A stretch of DNA of 7,168 bases, taken from an uncultured Sphingomonas sp. GTDB lineage: Bacteria > Pseudomonadota > Alphaproteobacteria > Sphingomonadales > Sphingomonadaceae. Positions within the stretch are counted from its first letter, which is position 1. Every line of letters begins with the position of its first letter. Below the pieces are notes generated by a model that searched no databases, was not told the origin of the DNA, and saw only the letters and a program-made list of their open reading frames with translations. The stretch is from contig CAKTFL010000109.1 of NCBI GenBank assembly GCA_934555855.1, positions 1 through 7,168 of the forward strand. The letters run 5' to 3'. Below are positions 5,457 through 7,168 of the stretch, one piece after another. The translations under genes and the position numbers were made by a program.

Positions 5457-6557
5457 CCGCTCGGGCGTGGCAGTGGCCATTGAATTTACCGGGCGCCGTT
5501 TTCGAAGTTCGGTGGTGAGCCAAGCCCTAACAGGCTCATCTATGAAACGTGCGGACAAGTAGCTGACCACCAGGGACGCAATCACCATCGCAACGCCAGC
5601 GAGCAACCCCGAGTACGTCGGGTCGCGGTGCAATACCAGCTTCCAAACCCCTGCAACCCACAGCAGGATCGGGGTATGGAGAAGGTAGAGCGGGTAGGAA
5701 ATGCGACCGAGTTCATCACAGATACGGTCGATCAACGACGTGGTTTTGGTTCGGGCCGCAACCATTATGAACAGCGGGAACAAGCCGAACGTCGCAAAGA
5801 TTGGGAATCCCAAAACGTTAGGAGGCAGGATCAGAAGGCTGACCAGCACGCCAACACCGACCAGTAGAAGCGGAACCGGGGAACATAGAGGCGGAAGCTT
5901 GGCGGCCCGGGACACGCGGTACAGGATCAACCCTGTCGCAAACTCGCTGACGGTTCGCAGAATTCCGGCACTAAAAGTCGGTAGGGACCAGCCTAAGTCA
6001 AACTCTCGGTAGGAGGCTGCGACAGCAAGGAAGCTCAGCGTAGCGACTACCCCTACCACGGCAAGGTGCCTGCGTCGCAGTCGAAACAGAACTACTCCAA
6101 AAGCAGCGCTCGCCAGCATCTCGGTCGCAAGTGACCAGGACGACGGTGCGAAAGGAAACATACCTGAGAGGGGCTCAACACCGACTGGCACCGGCAGGAA
6201 GATCAGGTTCAGCCCGAGATAATAGACGATTGTCGATATGGCTGGCGCGTCAGTCGTCCCAAGAAGCACCTTAACGGAATAATATCCGCATCCAACGCTG
6301 GTCGCGAACAGGTACATGGGCCAGAGGCGAATAAGCCGGACAACCATAAAGCGTCCAAAACTCATATAGCCGGAACCTAGCTTTTCGCCATATGAGTGCG
6401 CCAACACAAAGCCACTCATTAGAAAGAACAGGTCAACAGCTAGAAAACTAGAGCGGAACAGCGGGCGGATATGCAGATAATCTTCAAAATGGAAAAGCAT
6501 CACAGCGATTGCTGCGATCCCGCGCACGCCATCCAACCACGCGAAACGCTTCGGCAT
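5448..6557 (-). CDS. Membrane acyltransferase, acyltransferase family 3 (OafA/OacA-like)
   Basis: Members of this family move acyl groups, usually acetyl, across or onto the inner membrane to modify lipopolysaccharide O-antigen or other surface sugars. The 369 residues form about ten hydrophobic helices with no added SGNH domain. Hallmarks seen are LDGVRGIAAIAVMLFHF (8-24), containing the family's R-X10-H motif (Arg12, His23), FFLMSGF (44-50), RLIRLWPMY (74-82), ISYPLYLLHTPIL near 290 and DEPVRAW near 345. A GGGGGAG site lies seven bases before the ATG. GC content is about 47-55%, clearly below the capsid genes, which suggests separate acquisition. It sits beyond the portal gene on the side where P2 carries cargo genes (old, tin) near cos. 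Lysogenic conversion of the host surface is therefore a reasonable inference. The exact acceptor sugar cannot be told. Confidence 0.9.
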   Translation of the reverse strand: MPKRFAWLDGVRGIAAIAVMLFHFEDYLHIRPLFRSSFLAVDLFFLMSGFVLAHSYGEKLGSGYMSFGRFMVVRLIRLWPMYLFATSVGCGYYSVKVLLGTTDAPAISTIVYYLGLNLIFLPVPVGVEPLSGMFPFAPSSWSLATEMLASAAFGVVLFRLRRRHLAVVGVVATLSFLAVAASYREFDLGWSLPTFSAGILRTVSEFATGLILYRVSRAAKLPPLCSPVPLLLVGVGVLVSLLILPPNVLGFPIFATFGLFPLFIMVAARTKTTSLIDRICDELGRISYPLYLLHTPILLWVAGVWKLVLHRDPTYSGLLAGVAMVIASLVVSYLSARFIDEPVRAWLTTELRKRRPVNSMATATPERLV

Positions 6558-6639
6558 TAATCGGCTCCCCCAATGTCGCTTTTCCTACCATCAGCCTTCA
6601 TAGGTTCAAGGCGATCGGCGGAGCAGAAGCGTCCGAATT

Positions 6640-6673
6640 GGCACGATCGGCGTTACTCATGCTCGATCGTGCC
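6640..6673 (-). terminator. Hairpin after the partial gene: possible terminator
   Basis: Exact 10-bp arms GGCACGATCG (6640-6649) and CGATCGTGCC (6664-6673) enclose a 14-base loop. On the minus strand the hairpin begins seven bases after the TAA of the upstream gene (6681-6683), the usual place for a terminator. Only AATT follows, not a U run, so intrinsic termination would be weak. An operator for the acyltransferase, whose ATG is 83 bases further on, is an alternative. Confidence 0.45.
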
Positions 6674-6680
6674 CAACCAC

Positions 6681-7168
6681 TTAAATCAATGCAAAGGCCA
6701 CATTATCGGCGAACGCGCCGTTGGTTGTGGACGCTGTCGTCCTGAAGCCGACGATGCCCGAAGCAGGCGGCCTGGAGGCAGCCGGGATCGTGCCTGAAGC
6801 GCCTGTGACGTCGAAGATCACCCCGTTCCGCTTCAACGCGTAGACCCCGGTATCAGCGTCATATTCAAGCCTGAGCTTGTCGGCGACGCTAAGCCCGCCG
6901 ACGTTAAACTCGGCAAGCAGTCGGAACCCGTCGATGCCGGCGTAGAAGACTCTTACGATCGGATCGGCGTTGGTCCGGGTGACCTGGCACGCCATGTAGG
7001 TCGGCGTGCCAGGCGTGATGGACAAGCAGAGGTAGGGCGCGGCGAATGCACCGGCCGGGACAACGGGATTGAATTCCGCCGATTGCTTGCTGCCAGACAG
7101 CTTTGCAGCCTGCACAAAGGAGATCTGCGCGGCTCGCTGTGCGAGCTGGTTGCCCGCGACACCGAGGG
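6681..7168 (-). CDS. C-terminal part of a beta-rich, possibly jelly-roll (LamG-like) protein; 5' end outside window
   Basis: The frame is open to the window edge, so at least 161 C-terminal residues are visible and the start is not. A GTG at 7115 could be read as a start but has no reason to be preferred. The sequence is rich in alternating beta-strand patterns. It runs through PYLCLSITPGTPTYMACQVTR, LRLEYDADTGVYALKRNG and SGIVGFRTTAS to FADNVAFALI. A G-x-VGF turn followed by a D-N-hydrophobic last strand is typical of concanavalin-like jelly-roll domains in tail fibres, adhesins and sugar-binding proteins. That is a pattern judgement, not a firm family match. GC content is about 60%, closer to the phage genes than to the acyltransferase. 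It lies upstream of the acyltransferase on the same strand. A phage tail or host-binding role is possible; a host gene cannot be excluded. Confidence 0.6.
   Translation of the reverse strand, partial: LGVAGNQLAQRAAQISFVQAAKLSGSKQSAEFNPVVPAGAFAAPYLCLSITPGTPTYMACQVTRTNADPIVRVFYAGIDGFRLLAEFNVGGLSVADKLRLEYDADTGVYALKRNGVIFDVTGASGTIPAASRPPASGIVGFRTTASTTNGAFADNVAFALI

Noticed and set aside
5302..5562. 86-codon ATG frame after the portal gene
   Set aside because: It has no domain, runs over 100 bases into the opposite acyltransferase gene, and is less well placed to the ribosome site than the TTG frame.
1..7168. CRISPR arrays, tRNA or rRNA genes, insertion sequences
   Set aside because: No regularly spaced repeats, cloverleaf-like segments or transposase frames were seen.

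Overview
The window is the head end of a P2-like (Peduoviridae-type) prophage in a high-GC proteobacterium. The protein style and base composition fit an alphaproteobacterium, most likely a sphingomonad; that assignment is an inference, since no host marker gene is present. Four genes match the P2 capsid module in order and orientation. Capsid gene N and scaffold/protease gene O read leftward. Terminase gene P and portal gene Q read rightward. The two pairs diverge from a shared control region at about 2044-2225, as in phage P2.

Left part (1-2043, minus strand). Scaffold/protease O is followed by major capsid protein N. N ends at an amber codon exactly where P2 gpN has a glutamate, and N-like sequence continues in frame for about a dozen codons beyond it. 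Further left the sequence drops to about 50% GC and shows no gene. The small-terminase gene M, which should come next, does not start inside the window. This end of the prophage may be damaged, or the module may simply continue further left.

Middle (2044-5262, plus strand). The divergent region holds two perfect inverted repeats, each 29 bp overall, with centres 53 bp apart and a 10-bp palindrome between them. These are good candidates for activator sites of the late promoters. Terminase P has all its ATPase and nuclease motifs, but its frame has no stop at the expected place and runs 317 nt into portal gene Q. Q is complete and has a longer N-terminus than P2 gpQ.

Right part (5263-7168). 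After Q there is a probable 53-residue single-helix membrane protein with a TTG start. It converges on a leftward membrane acyltransferase (acyltransferase family 3) of clearly lower GC content. The acyltransferase is probably a cargo gene (moron) that modifies a surface polysaccharide. Upstream of it, and truncated by the window edge, is the C-terminal part of a beta-rich protein, possibly a tail or adhesin component. A hairpin lies between these last two genes.

Together the four core genes build and fill the phage head. O directs assembly of N and cleaves it, Q forms the DNA entry vertex, and P docks on Q to pump in and cut DNA. I see no wholly new system. The most notable points are the amber in N, the lost terminase stop, the symmetric control region, the small TTG-start membrane gene and the acquired acyltransferase.
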